A model generated the notes under the pieces. It ran no database searches and was not told where the DNA came from. It saw only the letters and a program-made list of their open reading frames with translations. From assembly GCA_027596195.1 (NCBI GenBank), contig JADGJG010000058.1, positions 1-57,177 on the forward strand: DNA of 57,177 nucleotides. Reading direction: 5' to 3'. The first letter of the stretch is position 1, and the number at the start of each line of letters is the position of its first letter. This stretch comes from Podochytrium sp. JEL0797 (lineage: Eukaryota > Chytridiomycota > Chytridiomycetes > Chytridiales > Chytriomycetaceae). Position numbers and translations under genes: made by a program. Shown here one piece after another: positions 47,148-57,177 of this stretch.

Positions 47148-49905
47148 ATGGACGACAGCCAAGTCGCGTCACCGGCGGAAACTCTTCAAGTCGCACTGCG
47201 TCTCGTGGATGCGTTGAAAGTCGAAAACGAAACCTTTCGGAAAGACTATGAAAAGGTTTGGAAAAAAAGCGACGTTTCTTTGTATCTCAATCCTTTTGAA
47301 CCCGTCGTCTAGCTCAATGAAGCACACGCAAAGATTCTCGAAGCATACGAGAAGCAATCGCAGGACCTTGTTTCCGAAAAGGCAAAAAACTTTGTTTGAA
47401 CATTGGGAGAGGATATCGAAACGGGAAAAAGATTGACATTGCGATCGTTCTTTTTCCATATTTGACAGACGGCTTTCCAAAACCAAATCAACGAAATGGA
47501 TCAATACTGGAAAAATCAGATGGAAGCCAAAGCCTCCGAGTTGAAGAAAAAACGCGTCGCGGATCCAAAGTGAATATTTTTTTTTGGGAGCGGGGACGAG
47601 AGAACCAGCCAACAAAACTATGTTACTTCAGAGAGCTGGATGTGATTCGGCTTCAAATCGCTTCAGATCTTGAATCCGTGTACGAGAAAAAGATTGAAAA
47701 GTTGGAGCAAGTAAGACCCCCCCCCCCCCCTCCCGCGCAGACGCAACACAATTCCCTACTTCGCAATTTTAATCAAAACTCCAATTTTTAAAATCAGGAA
47801 ACCGAGAAATTCAAACATATAATTTTTTCCCTCAAACGCGAAAACGAACTTATGCGCGAGGACGCCCACAACAAGGTGGCCACGAGCGTGAACGTGACCA
47901 AGGACATTCACACGCAACATGTGGAGGAAATTTCGGCTTTTGAGAGCAAAATCAAGGAGCTTCAAGGGTGTTTGGGTAATTTTTTTTAGCGAGAAAAGGG
48001 ATGGAGAAACTTACTTTTTTTTTGTGTACATTTTTAGATTTAATGGCGGATTCAGATCAAGTCCGAAACCTACAACGAGAAAACACGGAACTGCAGCTCA
48101 AACTCCAAAACGTGACATCCGAACTCGAAGAAGTACGTAGCCGCAAAGAACTCGCCACGATCGAGCATGAGCAGAAGGAGAGACTTGTGCATCGGCGGTT
48201 GTTGGAGGAAACGGCGAATGCGAAAACGATTCGGATTGAGAAGGATACGTTGATGGTGAAGGTAAAAAACAAAAATGAGGAGTGGCTGCTTTGGCTGGCT
48301 GTTTGAACTCATTAAGGAACCTTGCACTTAGGTCAACGCGCTGCAAGAAGAGGTCAGAAGCCTGAAAAAATTCCACGAGACGGCTGCAGAGGAGGCGGCC
48401 ATGTCGAAAAAGGAAGTGCTCAAAGTCAAAAGTCTTTTGGAAGAGTCGAGGCATCATGCGAGGTTCGGAAGACCATCGAATTCAAATTCACCCCCCCAAA
48501 AATCTCAATCCCTTTATTCATCCCATTCAGCATCGAACTCAACGATGTCCGAGTCACGCAAATGAAAGCCGTCAAAATGATGGAAATTCAAATTGCAGAA
48601 TTCAAAACCAAGATGATGGATGCTGAAATGTACATTTTTTTTAACTTTTATGCTCTCCCTTTCTAATACTGTTTCTATTGTTGGGGGACAACTTGCGCAG
48701 AAATCTCACGAACGCAACCACAACGATTGCCGACCTGAGAGCACGATTGGCATCGGGAGAGCAAAACAAGATTCAAAAAGTCCGAGAAGCTCACGAGGAA
48801 GAATCTGGGAGGGTCAACAAGCTGTTTGCTGAAAAAGCGGCGGTATGGACAGCACCGCCTTTTGTTTTGGAATTTTTGCGACGACTCACCCCCCCCCCCC
48901 CCTCCCCCCGTTCTTGAATTCAGCTGGAACACCAGATTGCCGAGTTGCAAAAACTTCTTGATCAAGTTCACAGAACCGAAGAAAACATGAGACGGGATTT
49001 GGACGAGGTGAGGATACCTCGCTTTTCGTTTTGAGATTCTTTCAAAAAATTGACCACATCACAAAAAACCCAGGAAATCACGCGTCTCAAACGAACACAA
49101 AACTCTCACGTCAGTGCCAACAACACGCTCACATCAGAAAACAAGGCCCTTTCGAGTGAAGTCTCGAACCTCGCGGCACAGCTCCACACCGAACAATCTC
49201 GTCAAAAGGAATTGGCCGATCGACTCCAAACCGCGTTGCTCGAAAAGAGCGAATTCAATCACGAAATCGATACACTCAAGTAAAAATAACCTTTTTTTTT
49301 GTAGTTTTCCTCCTTTTATGCTGACAAATGTTTCCTAGTGACCGAATCGTTCACTTGGAAGAATCGCTGCAAGGTACAAGAATGGAATCCGTACAGAAGG
49401 ACGAGAATCTCGCAAAGGAGGAACAGGCCTTCAAACACAACCTCGACCTCTATCGGGTATGTGTTCTCGTATATTGATTGCCCCCCCCCCCCCATGTGTG
49501 AATCTCAATTTGTAACCACATGATCTGATTTTTTTTCGGTGCCCAGAGCACATGGGCGTCTGAACGCGAGAAGCTGCGTGCACAGGTGTCGATGCTGTCG
49601 GCGGATAATATTCGGCTGAGTGAGGAGGAGGTCGGGTTGCGTAGGGTAAGGAGGGATTTTTTTCGCGGGAGGGAGGGGGTCATGTGTTTCAGAAGTCTAA
49701 ACTCAAGGCTTCCGACCAACAGAACCAGGAGATATTTATTACGAAAACGACGCAAATGAAACGAAAGGTCAACAGCCTCAAGACAGAGAACCAGCGGCTG
49801 GTTGCGGTGCTGGAGGCCAGTCAAAAGCAGGAACAGTCACGGCAGGCTGAAGTTGCGCGGAAGCAGCAGATGTTTGTGACGCTGTTGGCGGAGGAGGGGC
49901 ATTAG
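47148..49905 (+). CDS. CEP83-like coiled-coil protein (centriole distal appendage)
   Basis: About 14 short exons give roughly 615-620 aa that are almost entirely coiled coil, with no other domain. The start MDDSQVASPAETLQVALRLV is at ATG 47148-47150, the end TLLAEEGH at TAG 49903-49905. The N-terminal third (NEAHAKILEAYEKQSQDL, LDVIRLQIASDLESVYEKKI, EKFKHIIFSLKRENELMRED) follows the pattern of CEP83/CCDC41 (LRAQIQQELE ... EKYRAVYNKLRYEH). A basic segment near the C-terminus (MKRKVNSLKTENQRLV) parallels the CEP83 tail. CEP83 anchors the basal body to the membrane and helps recruit IFT machinery. Coiled coils align promiscuously, so the orthology is moderate; the divergent kinesin-2 neighbour supports a ciliary role. 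Three introns carry C13-C14 tracts. Confidence 0.65.
47717..47730 (+). repeat. Poly-C tract in a CEP83-like intron
   Basis: About 14 C residues begin a few bases after the donor GTAAGA in a short intron. Confidence 0.8.
48889..48908 (+). repeat. Poly-C tract in a CEP83-like intron
   Basis: About 14 C, one T, then six C, upstream of the acceptor TTCAG near 48923. Confidence 0.8.
49481..49493 (+). repeat. Poly-C tract in a CEP83-like intron
   Basis: Thirteen C residues inside a short intron between the exons ending LDLYR and beginning STWAS. Confidence 0.8.
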
Positions 49906-49957
49906 AATGAGATGTGAAATAAGATAACGCACCATTAGAATGAGATGTAAAATACCA

Positions 49958-50275
49958 TTACGACGGCTTGTTTTCGGGTTCCGCTGGCGGCTCCTCGGGC
50001 AAGGCTGATGATGATGATGCTCCGATAGCCGGCACTCCCGCGGAACCCAGCTGCTCCTCCAGGCGGCGCTGGTCGTCCAGCAGTTCTCTGATGTACTCGA
50101 TGCTTCGCTGTAGGATGGCCACCTCAGAGCGCTGAGTTGCGGCGCCGCCCTCGTCTGTCCAGGCGAGCTGCTCGCTGAGCCGTTTGAATCCGTCCTTGAT
50201 GTGTTGCCGCCGTCGCTGCTCCGAGGCGATGTGTGTCTCGCGTTTGCGCACGGTCGCTTTGCCATTTCCCCCCAT
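49958..50275 (-). CDS. Small bHLH transcription factor, MLX/Max-like
   Basis: Single-exon gene of 105 aa, nuclear. The basic region (KRETHIASEQRRRQHI) has the His-x3-Glu-x3-Arg pattern (H, E, R at basic positions 5, 9 and 13), which predicts class B E-box (CACGTG) binding. Helix 1 is KDGFKRLSEQL, the loop WTDEGGAATQR, and helix 2 SEVAILQRSIEYIRELL runs straight into a short coiled segment (DDQRRLEEQL) that could act as a zipper. The C-terminus is a Ser/Pro-rich tail ending NKPS at TAA 49958-49960. Start ATG 50273-50275. With no separate activation domain it probably acts as an obligate dimer partner. It is convergent with the CEP83-like gene (52 bp) and divergent from the T protein. Confidence 0.88.
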   Translation of the reverse strand: MGGNGKATVRKRETHIASEQRRRQHIKDGFKRLSEQLAWTDEGGAATQRSEVAILQRSIEYIRELLDDQRRLEEQLGSAGVPAIGASSSSALPEEPPAEPENKPS

Positions 50276-50550
50276 TTTGAAAGTTTTTTTTGTGGCGTTT
50301 TCTTTATTACACATTCTTTATTACACTCTTTCAGTCCAAGAGTGGTATGCGTTTAATGATTTCTCGAACCTTATCCATCAATTCCAACGCGTTATAAAAG
50401 AAGGGGATGAAAAGAAAACAGATTTCCCTTTCGCTCTTGCATTATCAGATGCGAGAAGAAATGCTGCCAAGCCACTCACCGCCCTGGCGGTGGCGGGCGC
50501 ACCACGGGCGCAGTTTTCCCCCAAAAGCTTGGGAAAACTTTCGGCAAAAA
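50276..50550. promoter_or_regulatory. 275-bp divergent intergenic region (bHLH / T protein)
   Basis: Lies between the bHLH start (minus) and the T protein start (plus). Both promoters must lie here. No canonical CACGTG E-box was noticed. Confidence 0.45.
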
Positions 50551-52041
50551 ATGCTTTCCGCCACTCGTCTCGCGAACCAACGCGGTTTCGCCTCGTCCGC
50601 CGCCGTACGTGCCCCCCCTCACCCTCTCACACCACGCTACTCACACATACACATACAGCACGTTGCCAAGACCTCCCTCTACGACTTCCACGTCAAGAAC
50701 GGCGGCAAGATGGTTGAATTTGCCGGCTGGTCCATGCCCGTGCAGTACTCTGGCCTCGGGGTATTGGCCTCGCACGACTGGACCCGCAAGAACGCATCGC
50801 TGTTTGATGTGTCGCACATGCTGCAGACGAGGTGAACGCGCGTTGTGTGTTTGCCCTTTTTTTGTTTTTTTGACCGAGTTTTTTTGGACACAGCTGGGTC
50901 GGCAAGGACCGCACAAAGTTTATTGAATCCCTCGTTGTGGCGGATGTGGAAGCGCTTCCTGTTGGAAACTCGACTCTTTCTCTCTTCACGAACGAGGCTG
51001 GAGGCATTATTGATGATACAGGTAAGCTTTTCCCGGCCATTCCGGTTCCGCCCGGATCTCCATTCCTTCCCTTCGCACATCCCCAAACGCTGTTTTGCCA
51101 CGCACTTTGAATTTACTCTAAACGCCACCCGACCCCCACCCCAGTCATCAACAAGCGCTCCAAAGACGCCCTCTACGTCGTCTCCAACGCCGGATGCGCC
51201 GAAAAGGACCTCGCCCACATCCGTACGCGTCTCGCCGACTTTCAAAACAAGGGCGGAGACGTGGACGTGCGCGTAATCGACGACATGTCCCTCGTGGCAA
51301 TCCAAGGCCCCAAAGCCGTCAACATTATCAGCGCGTTGGCTGGCAGCACCAACAACCTCAAAGATTTCAAGTTCATGACGGGTCGTGAGATGGAGTTGAA
51401 AGGGATTCCTGTTTACATTTCGCGGTGTGGGTATACTGGGGAGGATGGGTTTGAGATTAGTGTGCCGCATACGGAGGCGGTCAAGTTGAGTGAGTTGATT
51501 TTGGAGAGTCCCGATGCGGAGTTGGCGGGGCTTGCGGTGAGGGATTCGTTGCGTTTGGAGGCAGGGCTGTGTCTTTATGGACATGATTTGGATGAGACGG
51601 TTACTCCCGTGGAAGGGGCTTTGCTTTGGACGATTGGTGAGTTGAAAATAATGGAATGTTTTTGTTTACAATCCCCTCACTCCATTTCATTCTTGTCAAG
51701 GTCAAAGACGCAGAGCCGAAGGTGGATTCCTGGGCTCCTCCAAGATCCTCTCCCAAGTCGGAAAGGGAGCCGTCGTTCCCCGCCGTCGTATCGGGTTGAT
51801 TGTGAGCGGTGCGCCGGCCCGTGAGCATGTGGAAATCCTGAACCCGGCCGATGGCAGTGTGATTGGAACCATCACGTCTGGATGCCCGAGCCCCGTGTTG
51901 AAAAAGAACATTGCGATGGGATACGTTGCGAACGGGTTCCACAAGGCTGGGACTGAGTTGCAGGTCAGGGTCAGAGGAAAGGTGCAGAAGGCGGTTGTGA
52001 CCAAGATGCCGTTTGTGGAGCAGCAATACTACCGGGGTTAA
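50551..52041 (+). CDS. GCV1: Glycine cleavage system T protein (aminomethyltransferase), mitochondrial
   Basis: Transfers the methylene of the H-protein-bound aminomethyl group to tetrahydrofolate and releases ammonia; part of the mitochondrial glycine cleavage complex. Five exons join in phase (50551-50604, 50659-50831, 50894-51021, 51145-51636, 51701-52041) to give 395 aa, close to the usual length. Exon 1 encodes exactly the presequence [18 protein letters not shown]. The folate-binding core is present: [53 protein letters not shown] and [12 protein letters not shown]. The C-terminal beta-barrel begins [10 protein letters not shown] and ends VEQQYYRG. Nothing essential is missing. Confidence 0.96.
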
Positions 52042-52122
52042 TTTAAAAAAATAACCAAATAATTACTGTTTTTTTTATCAACAATTCGTTCTCCCATTAA
52101 CAGTTGACACTATCGTCCAATC

Positions 52123-53466
52123 TCAAGCTACCATTTCGGATTCCCAGTCTTTCAAGAAGGAATCAAACGCTTCAGGAAGGGCAGACGCGTCGGCCTCCTC
52201 GACAAACTTGAAACAAGCGACAGCCTTCTTGTAAAACTCGTTGGCAGCGTCTTCGTCTTCGGCTTCGTCGAGGAGGTTGGCCTTGTTGACAAACACTTCG
52301 CCGAGCTATTGGCAGTAAATAGTAGTTCAGCGGTTAGTGGAAAGATCTCTTAAGTTTCCAAATAGTAACCACATACCAAAAGTTGAAGCTTCACGTTCTT
52401 GGAAGACGCGTTCTTCTTTTCGGATTCCTCGCTCGCCTTCGTCAAGTACTTGAGTGACTCATCCACGAGTTTTCCAACCACGGCCAAGTCCACATCTTCA
52501 CCGTTTTCACCGGCATCCAAAATGTCGTTTGCGGCGCCCATGTAGGTTTGTCCAAGGGCCATGAGGGTGGGAACGTGCGCAGCGTCGACTGGGAAATTCG
52601 CAAGTCAAGATCAGTCACAAATCGCGTTTTGGCTTCAAAATCATAAACCTTGCAACAACTTGTTCAACTCAACACGAGCCACATTGATCCACTTCTTGGC
52701 ACCCTCCGCGTCGTCTCTCAACTCGGAGTGACGGATCAGGATGGAAATGATGGAGACGGACTCGTCGAGGTCTGAGGCGGCAAGGGTGGCGAGGGCGGTC
52801 TGGATGTGTTTGGCAGCGTCGGAGACGAGGGCGTCGATTTGCTTTTTGGGGACGGTGGGGTCGTTTCTGAGGGGCAGGTTGGCCTAGTTGTTGTTTAAAG
52901 GGTGAGTCATTGGGGGTCGCGATCGTGTGACTCTGGGTGGGTCAAGTGCATCAACTAGTTACCTTCTCGATGATGGCACGCGCGAGGCCTTCTTCGAGCT
53001 TCCAGTCGCCTGGGAATGCGATCAAGCCGCCCTCGAAGCGGTCGATGGCAGCGTCAAAGTAGTCCTTGGCATCGCCGCCCTGGGCGTCCTCGTCGTCCTG
53101 CTGGGCAGCGACAAGAAGTCCGAGGCGGAACAGAGCCGCCGCGTAGGCAAAGTGGAATGCGGCGGGCAGAGGCGTCGTCGCGTCCTTGGCGTCAGAGGCG
53201 GCAGCGCGCGCGCGCAGAATGCGGTCGCTCTCGTGGACGACGCCGCGCAGCAGCAGCGCGCCCTCCTCGGCGTCGTCGGCCCCGTCGAGACGCGCAAGCG
53301 CCATTTCGAGCATCGCGCTGACCTCGCCAACTTCGTCGCCTTCGTCGCACGCGAGTTCAACTGCCATCGTGTCGCTGTTGTTGTCTGCTGGTGCGACTAC
53401 TGCTACTGGCGCTGCGGCGGCGGCTGCCTTCTTGAGACCACCTGGCTTTCTCTTTTGAACGCCCAT
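52123..53466 (-). CDS. ETT1: Enhancer of translation termination 1 / Nro1 family
   Basis: Fungal nuclear helical-repeat protein. S. pombe Nro1 inhibits the prolyl dioxygenase Ofd1, while yeast Ett1 affects stop-codon readthrough. The start MGVQKRKPGGLKKA (ATG 53464-53466) matches the family's Lys-rich, NLS-like opening. An Ala-rich stretch, then an acidic region, then TPR-like helices follow: AYAAALFRLGLLVAAQQ, YFDAAIDRFEGGL, VPTLMALGQTYMGAAND, LGEVFVNKANLLDEAE. The C-terminal helices are EFYKKAVACFKFVEE and PEAFDSFLKDWESE, ending at TGA 52123-52125. Four exons are apparent. The family call rests on the N-terminal motif plus repeat layout, so it is good but not certain. It is divergent to the SNF2-RING gene. 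Confidence 0.8.
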
Positions 53467-53526
53467 TCTTTCCTTTGGTTTGGTTTGGTTTTCAAAAAAA
53501 AAAAAAACATTGCGAAAGTTTCGCCG
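53467..53526. promoter_or_regulatory. 60-bp divergent intergenic region (ETT1 / SNF2-RING)
   Basis: Between the two start codons; contains an A-run (~13 A) that could act as a nucleosome-excluding poly(dA:dT) element. Confidence 0.55.
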
Positions 53527-56500
53527 ATGACTCACCCGCCCACCCACATTGTCGATCTCGGCGGCCCTTCAGCCCCACCCACACTCTCCACCCCCAGCGA
53601 GCACTCGCACCCGCACCAGGCATCCTCGTCCGCCGAATCCAGTGCGGACTTGTCCGCCACTTTGCCTCACGCCACAGAATCCATTCCCACGTCCCCCGCC
53701 CCTGCCCCCTCCGAACAAGACCCCACTGTCCTCCTCGCCACCATCACCCTCATGCGCCAGAGCCCCATCTGGTTCCACACCAACAACGGAATCAAGGAAA
53801 CCCTGGCCAAGCACGGCAAGCAGCAACTCCTCGAGTGTGAATGGGTCGAAAAGTACTACCCGCCCACCCCGAGACTCGGCTTCAGCGTGAAGGGCTTCTT
53901 TGGCGCCCACTTTGCCTGTTTCGACGGCTTTTTCCCTTTCCAACGCTACCAAAACACGCCGCGTGCCGCCCACCAGCTCACGAAATGCATCTACTGGTTG
54001 ACGGCGGAATACCTTGCCGACGAGGACAAAATCAACATGCAGCTCGAAATTCGCCACGACCCCGCCACACTCACGAAAACCCCGTTTCCGACTGCCACAA
54101 TGAACGATCTGTATGCCCAGAATGACTTTCAACCCTTTGAAATTATGCGTGTGGAAAGATTCACGGAACTCGAAGACCATTCCATGAAACCGGCGATCCA
54201 CGACCTCACGATCCCCGGGACCCTCGAAATGGCCCAGTGCGAGCAACCTGAGGCGCCTTTCTTGCTCGAGCTGTACGAGTATCAGCGACGAACTCTAGGG
54301 TGGATGCATGCGGTGGAGGATGGGGACGATTCTGTGTATTATTCGCCGGGGGTGGTGAAGCTCGAAGGCGACCGGTATTTCGCGGACCCCGAGTTTGAAA
54401 ACACGGGCTACTGGAATTCGTGTTTGGCTACCGTGGTGCCGTTTGAGACTGTGAAGGCGAAGCATCCGTCCGTGAAAAGTGGTATCTTGGCAGTGAGTGT
54501 CTTTTTTTGGGCTTGTCATGTCTAGATTGATTGACATTTTCCCCCTTATTCCCTTATTCAACGATAACACTCTTGCTGCAACTCAATGTTCAATAGGACA
54601 AGCCTGGAATCGGAAAGACCATCACAACCCTCGCTCTATGCCACTCACGCCCCTTCACGACCCCCAAAGACGAATACCTCTTCACCACGGACCCAACCAC
54701 CAAACTCCTACGTTCAAGAGCCACCCTGATTTTCGTGCCCAACAACATTGCAAGCCAATGGATGACGGAGATCAAAAAATGCTTTGGCCCCACCGTCAAC
54801 GCGATCGAAATCAAGGGCAAACGGTCCTACGAAACCACGACCCTCCTCCAACTCCTCGACTGCGACCTCATCATTGTCTCCTACTCGTTCCTCACCAACA
54901 CCAACTACATTGCCGGCAACATCACCTCCCCGCACCGCAAACTCACGACCCACGCGCCCGGCAGGGATTGGGCGGACCCAGCTGCCACACGCGAGTTTAT
55001 CGAAACAACACCGAAAGGGAAATTCGCGTTTTCCTGGATCCATTTCCATCGCGTTGTGTTTGATGAGTTTCATGAAATCTCGGATAAACACAAGGCGACG
55101 CGGACTCAGCTTGAGATTATGCATGGGGATACCATGTGGGGGCTCACGGGGACGCCCAAGGTGGATTCGTACCATACCGTGTCGGGGTTCGCGAGTTATC
55201 TCAACATCAATTTGAGGAGTGTGTGGACGAGTTACACGGGGGTCGAGTTTCTGAGCAAACAGTTTATGATGCACCGTGTGCGGAGGAATGAGCCCGAGTT
55301 GCAGTACCCTCCACCTGTTTACGAAACGATTCGGTTGGTGCAAACTGCGATGGAGTTTTCGTTGTATCAGAGTCATTTGGGGACGCGTGGGAATCTCGAG
55401 AATTTGGTCAAGTTGTGTAACCATTATCAGATTGGGAATGGGGATCATGTTGGTGGGAATGGGGGGGAGGCTATGACGATTGAGCAGGTGACTCAGAAGG
55501 TGCAGAAGGGGCGGGAGGATAAGATTCGGCGGTTGACCAAGGAGTGTGCGGCTCAGGTGGGGGTTGTGGCGGATCGGAGGGAGAAGGTGATGTCGATATC
55601 GGGGTATGGCGATGCACGCAAGATTGCGGAGGTGGCGTACCGAAAGGCGATGGCGGAGGAGCAGCAGATGAAGGAGGATTTGAGGAGCACGCAGTCGCAG
55701 TTCAACTTTTTCCAGAATTTCTTGAACACGTACGCCGCGCAGGACAACAAGATCTTTTGTGGGGTGTGCTGGGAGGATGATATTCCGAGGGATCAGTTGG
55801 GGCTTGTGCCGTGTGGGCATGTGTTTTGTTGGGAGTGTGCGGAGGGGGTCGCGAATCGGAATCAAAAGTGTCCGCAGTGTATGCAGCCGATTCGGTTGGA
55901 TCAGTTGATGAAGTTGCAGCCTCCTGCGAGTGTGTTGGATGTTCCTGTTGTGGAGGAAGCGGTGGATGACGAGGATGGCGATAAATTGGATCCCGACAAG
56001 GTATTTATTGGCGCCCCACAACGATTGAGATTGGGGCTCTGATTTTTGCTTACCCCCCTACCCCCCCATTTTTTCTCAATTTTCCCAGTTTGGATCCAAG
56101 ATCCGCGAACTCGTGCAATACCTCCAAAAAGAAATGTCCTCCAACGACACACACCGGTTCCTCGTGTTTATCCAATGGTCGGACCTCGCGGACCTCGTGT
56201 CGCAAGCCTTGAACACGTTTGGGATCGCCACCGCGCGACTCAAGAGTGGGTGGACTCAACGTGAGTCGGCGTTGCGTCGGTTCCGGGCGGGGTTGAATGT
56301 GGAAGTTGCGGAGGGGGTGGATGTGGCGGTTGGGGAGGTGGCAGGGCCGAGTGGGGAAGGGGATTCGGAGGAAGAGGCGGATGTGAAGGATGTGAAGGGG
56401 AAACGGAAGGCGGGTATGAGGAAGGGGGGGAAGAGGGTTAAGAAGGAAAAGAAGGAGAAGAAGGAGAAGGCGGTGAAGGTGCTGATGTTGTCGGCCAAGG

Positions 56501-56809
56501 ATTCTGTGAGCGGGTTGAATTTGACGGAAGGTGAGCCTGCGGTTTTGTTTTTTTGCATTCTCGTGGATTTTGCGCGCGTGTCTATTGCTGACATGATCCT
56601 TTTTTTCACAACACACAGCTTCTCATTGTATCATCATGCACCCGTTCCACGACAACAAGGAGGAATACGCGATTGGCGCCGAGAAGCAAGGCGTAGCGCG
56701 CACGCTGAGGAATGGGCAAACCAAGACTGTGAAGGTGGTGCGTTTTGTGGTTGAAAAGACGGTGGAACAGGATATGCACGACAGACGGGCAGATAAGCTG
56801 CGTGATTGA
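53527..56809 (+). CDS. SNF2-family ATPase with an embedded RING finger (Rad5/Rad16/SHPRH-like layout)
   Basis: Predicted DNA translocase and E3 ubiquitin ligase. Four exons join in phase (53527-54492, 54597-56000, 56089-56530, 56619-56809) to give 1,000 aa. A disordered Pro/Ser N-terminus precedes ELYEYQRRTLGWM (Q-like motif). Motif I reads GILADKPGIGKT instead of DEMGLGKT and motif II reads DEFH instead of DEAH. Motif III is LTGTPK. A C3HC4 RING (CGVCWEDD ... VPCGHVFCWEC ... CPQC) sits between the two RecA lobes as in Rad5-type enzymes. Lobe 2 has FIQWSDLADLVSQAL and VSGLNLTEASHCIIM (motif V region), ending at TGA 56807-56809. A Lys-rich insertion (KRVKKEKKEKKEK) lies in lobe 2. No HIRAN domain was seen, so it is not Rad5 itself. 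Confidence 0.9.
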
Positions 56810-57177
56810 TTTTCTGAAAGTTGGGGTGTGCTGTGTGTCTGTGTGTTGTTTTGATTTTTTTCTTTCTGTTCTTTTTCTCCTTCTTTCACCTCTCTTTTCT
56901 CTCTTTCTTTCAATACATGCAAATATGTTTTTAGTACCTAATGTATTTTCGCATCCGAGGTTGAGGTGGCGATTCGCGAGAGGATGGGGCAGAAAGGGTT
57001 GAGGGAGGGAGGTGGGTGGTAGTGTGAAGGAAAAAATGGGGTGGTGAGGAAGGGAAGGGGATCGTGGGGAATGGGTCGCTGTTGGACGCGTTGAAAATAA
57101 GGGGGGTGGGGGGGGGGGGGGGGGGGGGAAAAAACAGATTTTTAAAAAAAAAAATAAACACAAAAAAAAAAAAAATT
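56810..57177. other. Intergenic right edge
   Basis: Downstream of SNF2-RING. It contains T-rich stretches (~56850-56900) that may hold the 3' UTR, a 28-base G-rich run (57101-57128, one T interruption) and terminal A-runs. No gene seen. Confidence 0.5.

Noticed and set aside
47700..49500. C-runs considered as a CRISPR-like or telomere-like repeat
   Set aside because: Simple homopolymers at intron positions with no spacers and no higher-order repeat.
52927..53526. N-terminal extension of the SNF2-RING frame through the antisense of ETT1
   Set aside because: The open frame comes from GC-rich antisense coding sequence; the ATG at 53527 is the first sensible start and ETT1 is well supported on the other strand.

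Overview
The window is nuclear DNA from a gene-dense eukaryote with many short spliceosomal introns (mostly about 55-75 nt, GT-AG). The gene set points to an early-diverging zoosporic (flagellated) fungus, chytrid-like. Fungal-type genes sit beside ciliary genes: ETT1/NRO1, ATP synthase subunit h, and an RSC1/2-type double-bromodomain-BAH protein on one side, a KIF3A-type kinesin-2 and a CEP83-like centriole protein on the other. A full head-plus-tail vinculin is also present, as known in some basal fungi and absent from most Dikarya. The taxon is an inference from gene content.

Layout, left to right. 1-298: end of an unidentified Gly-rich gene. 299-1551: no supported gene. 1552-12104 (-): ATR/Mec1 checkpoint kinase. 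12259-13319 (-): IAH1-type SGNH esterase. 13435-15802 (-): G3BP-like NTF2+RRM protein. 15847-19321 (+): APC/C subunit APC4. 19322-20290: no gene seen. 20291-21544 (-): OTUD6B/OTU2 deubiquitinase. 21571-22707 (-): unknown membrane protein. 22752-25368 (-): RSC1/2-like. 25412-27472 (-): coiled-coil protein with a conserved C-terminal domain. 27645-30800 (+): vinculin. 30926-31737 (-): mitochondrial ribosomal protein uS5m. 31775-34258 (+): UBE2Z-like E2 fused to a second, Cys-less E2 domain. 34497-35474 (-): ATP synthase subunit h. 35559-35918 (-): RidA. 36127-38429 (-): PIF1 helicase. 38693-44503 (-): large Ser/Pro-rich repeat protein with SxIP motifs. 44664-47061 (-): kinesin-2. 47148-49905 (+): CEP83-like. 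49958-50275 (-): bHLH factor. 50551-52041 (+): glycine-cleavage T protein. 52123-53466 (-): ETT1/NRO1. 53527-56809 (+): SNF2-RING ATPase.

Genes are packed tightly. Tandem genes are commonly tens to about 150 bp apart. Several divergent pairs share very short promoters between start codons: uS5m/UBE2Z 37 bp, G3BP/APC4 44 bp, ETT1/SNF2 60 bp, kinesin-2/CEP83-like 86 bp. Functional themes are genome maintenance (ATR, PIF1, SNF2-RING, RSC), ubiquitin (APC4, OTUD6B, UBE2Z-like, RING), the cilium and cytoskeleton (kinesin-2, CEP83-like, vinculin, SxIP protein), and mitochondria (uS5m, ATP synthase h, T protein). The most unusual items are the tandem E2/pseudo-E2 protein, the SxIP-repeat protein beside kinesin-2, the ciliary divergent pair, and homopolymer C/G tracts that recur in introns. 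Exon boundaries are by-eye calls based on reading phase and family similarity. They were fully reconciled for G3BP, vinculin, uS5m, UBE2Z-like, the T protein and SNF2-RING, and partly for the rest.
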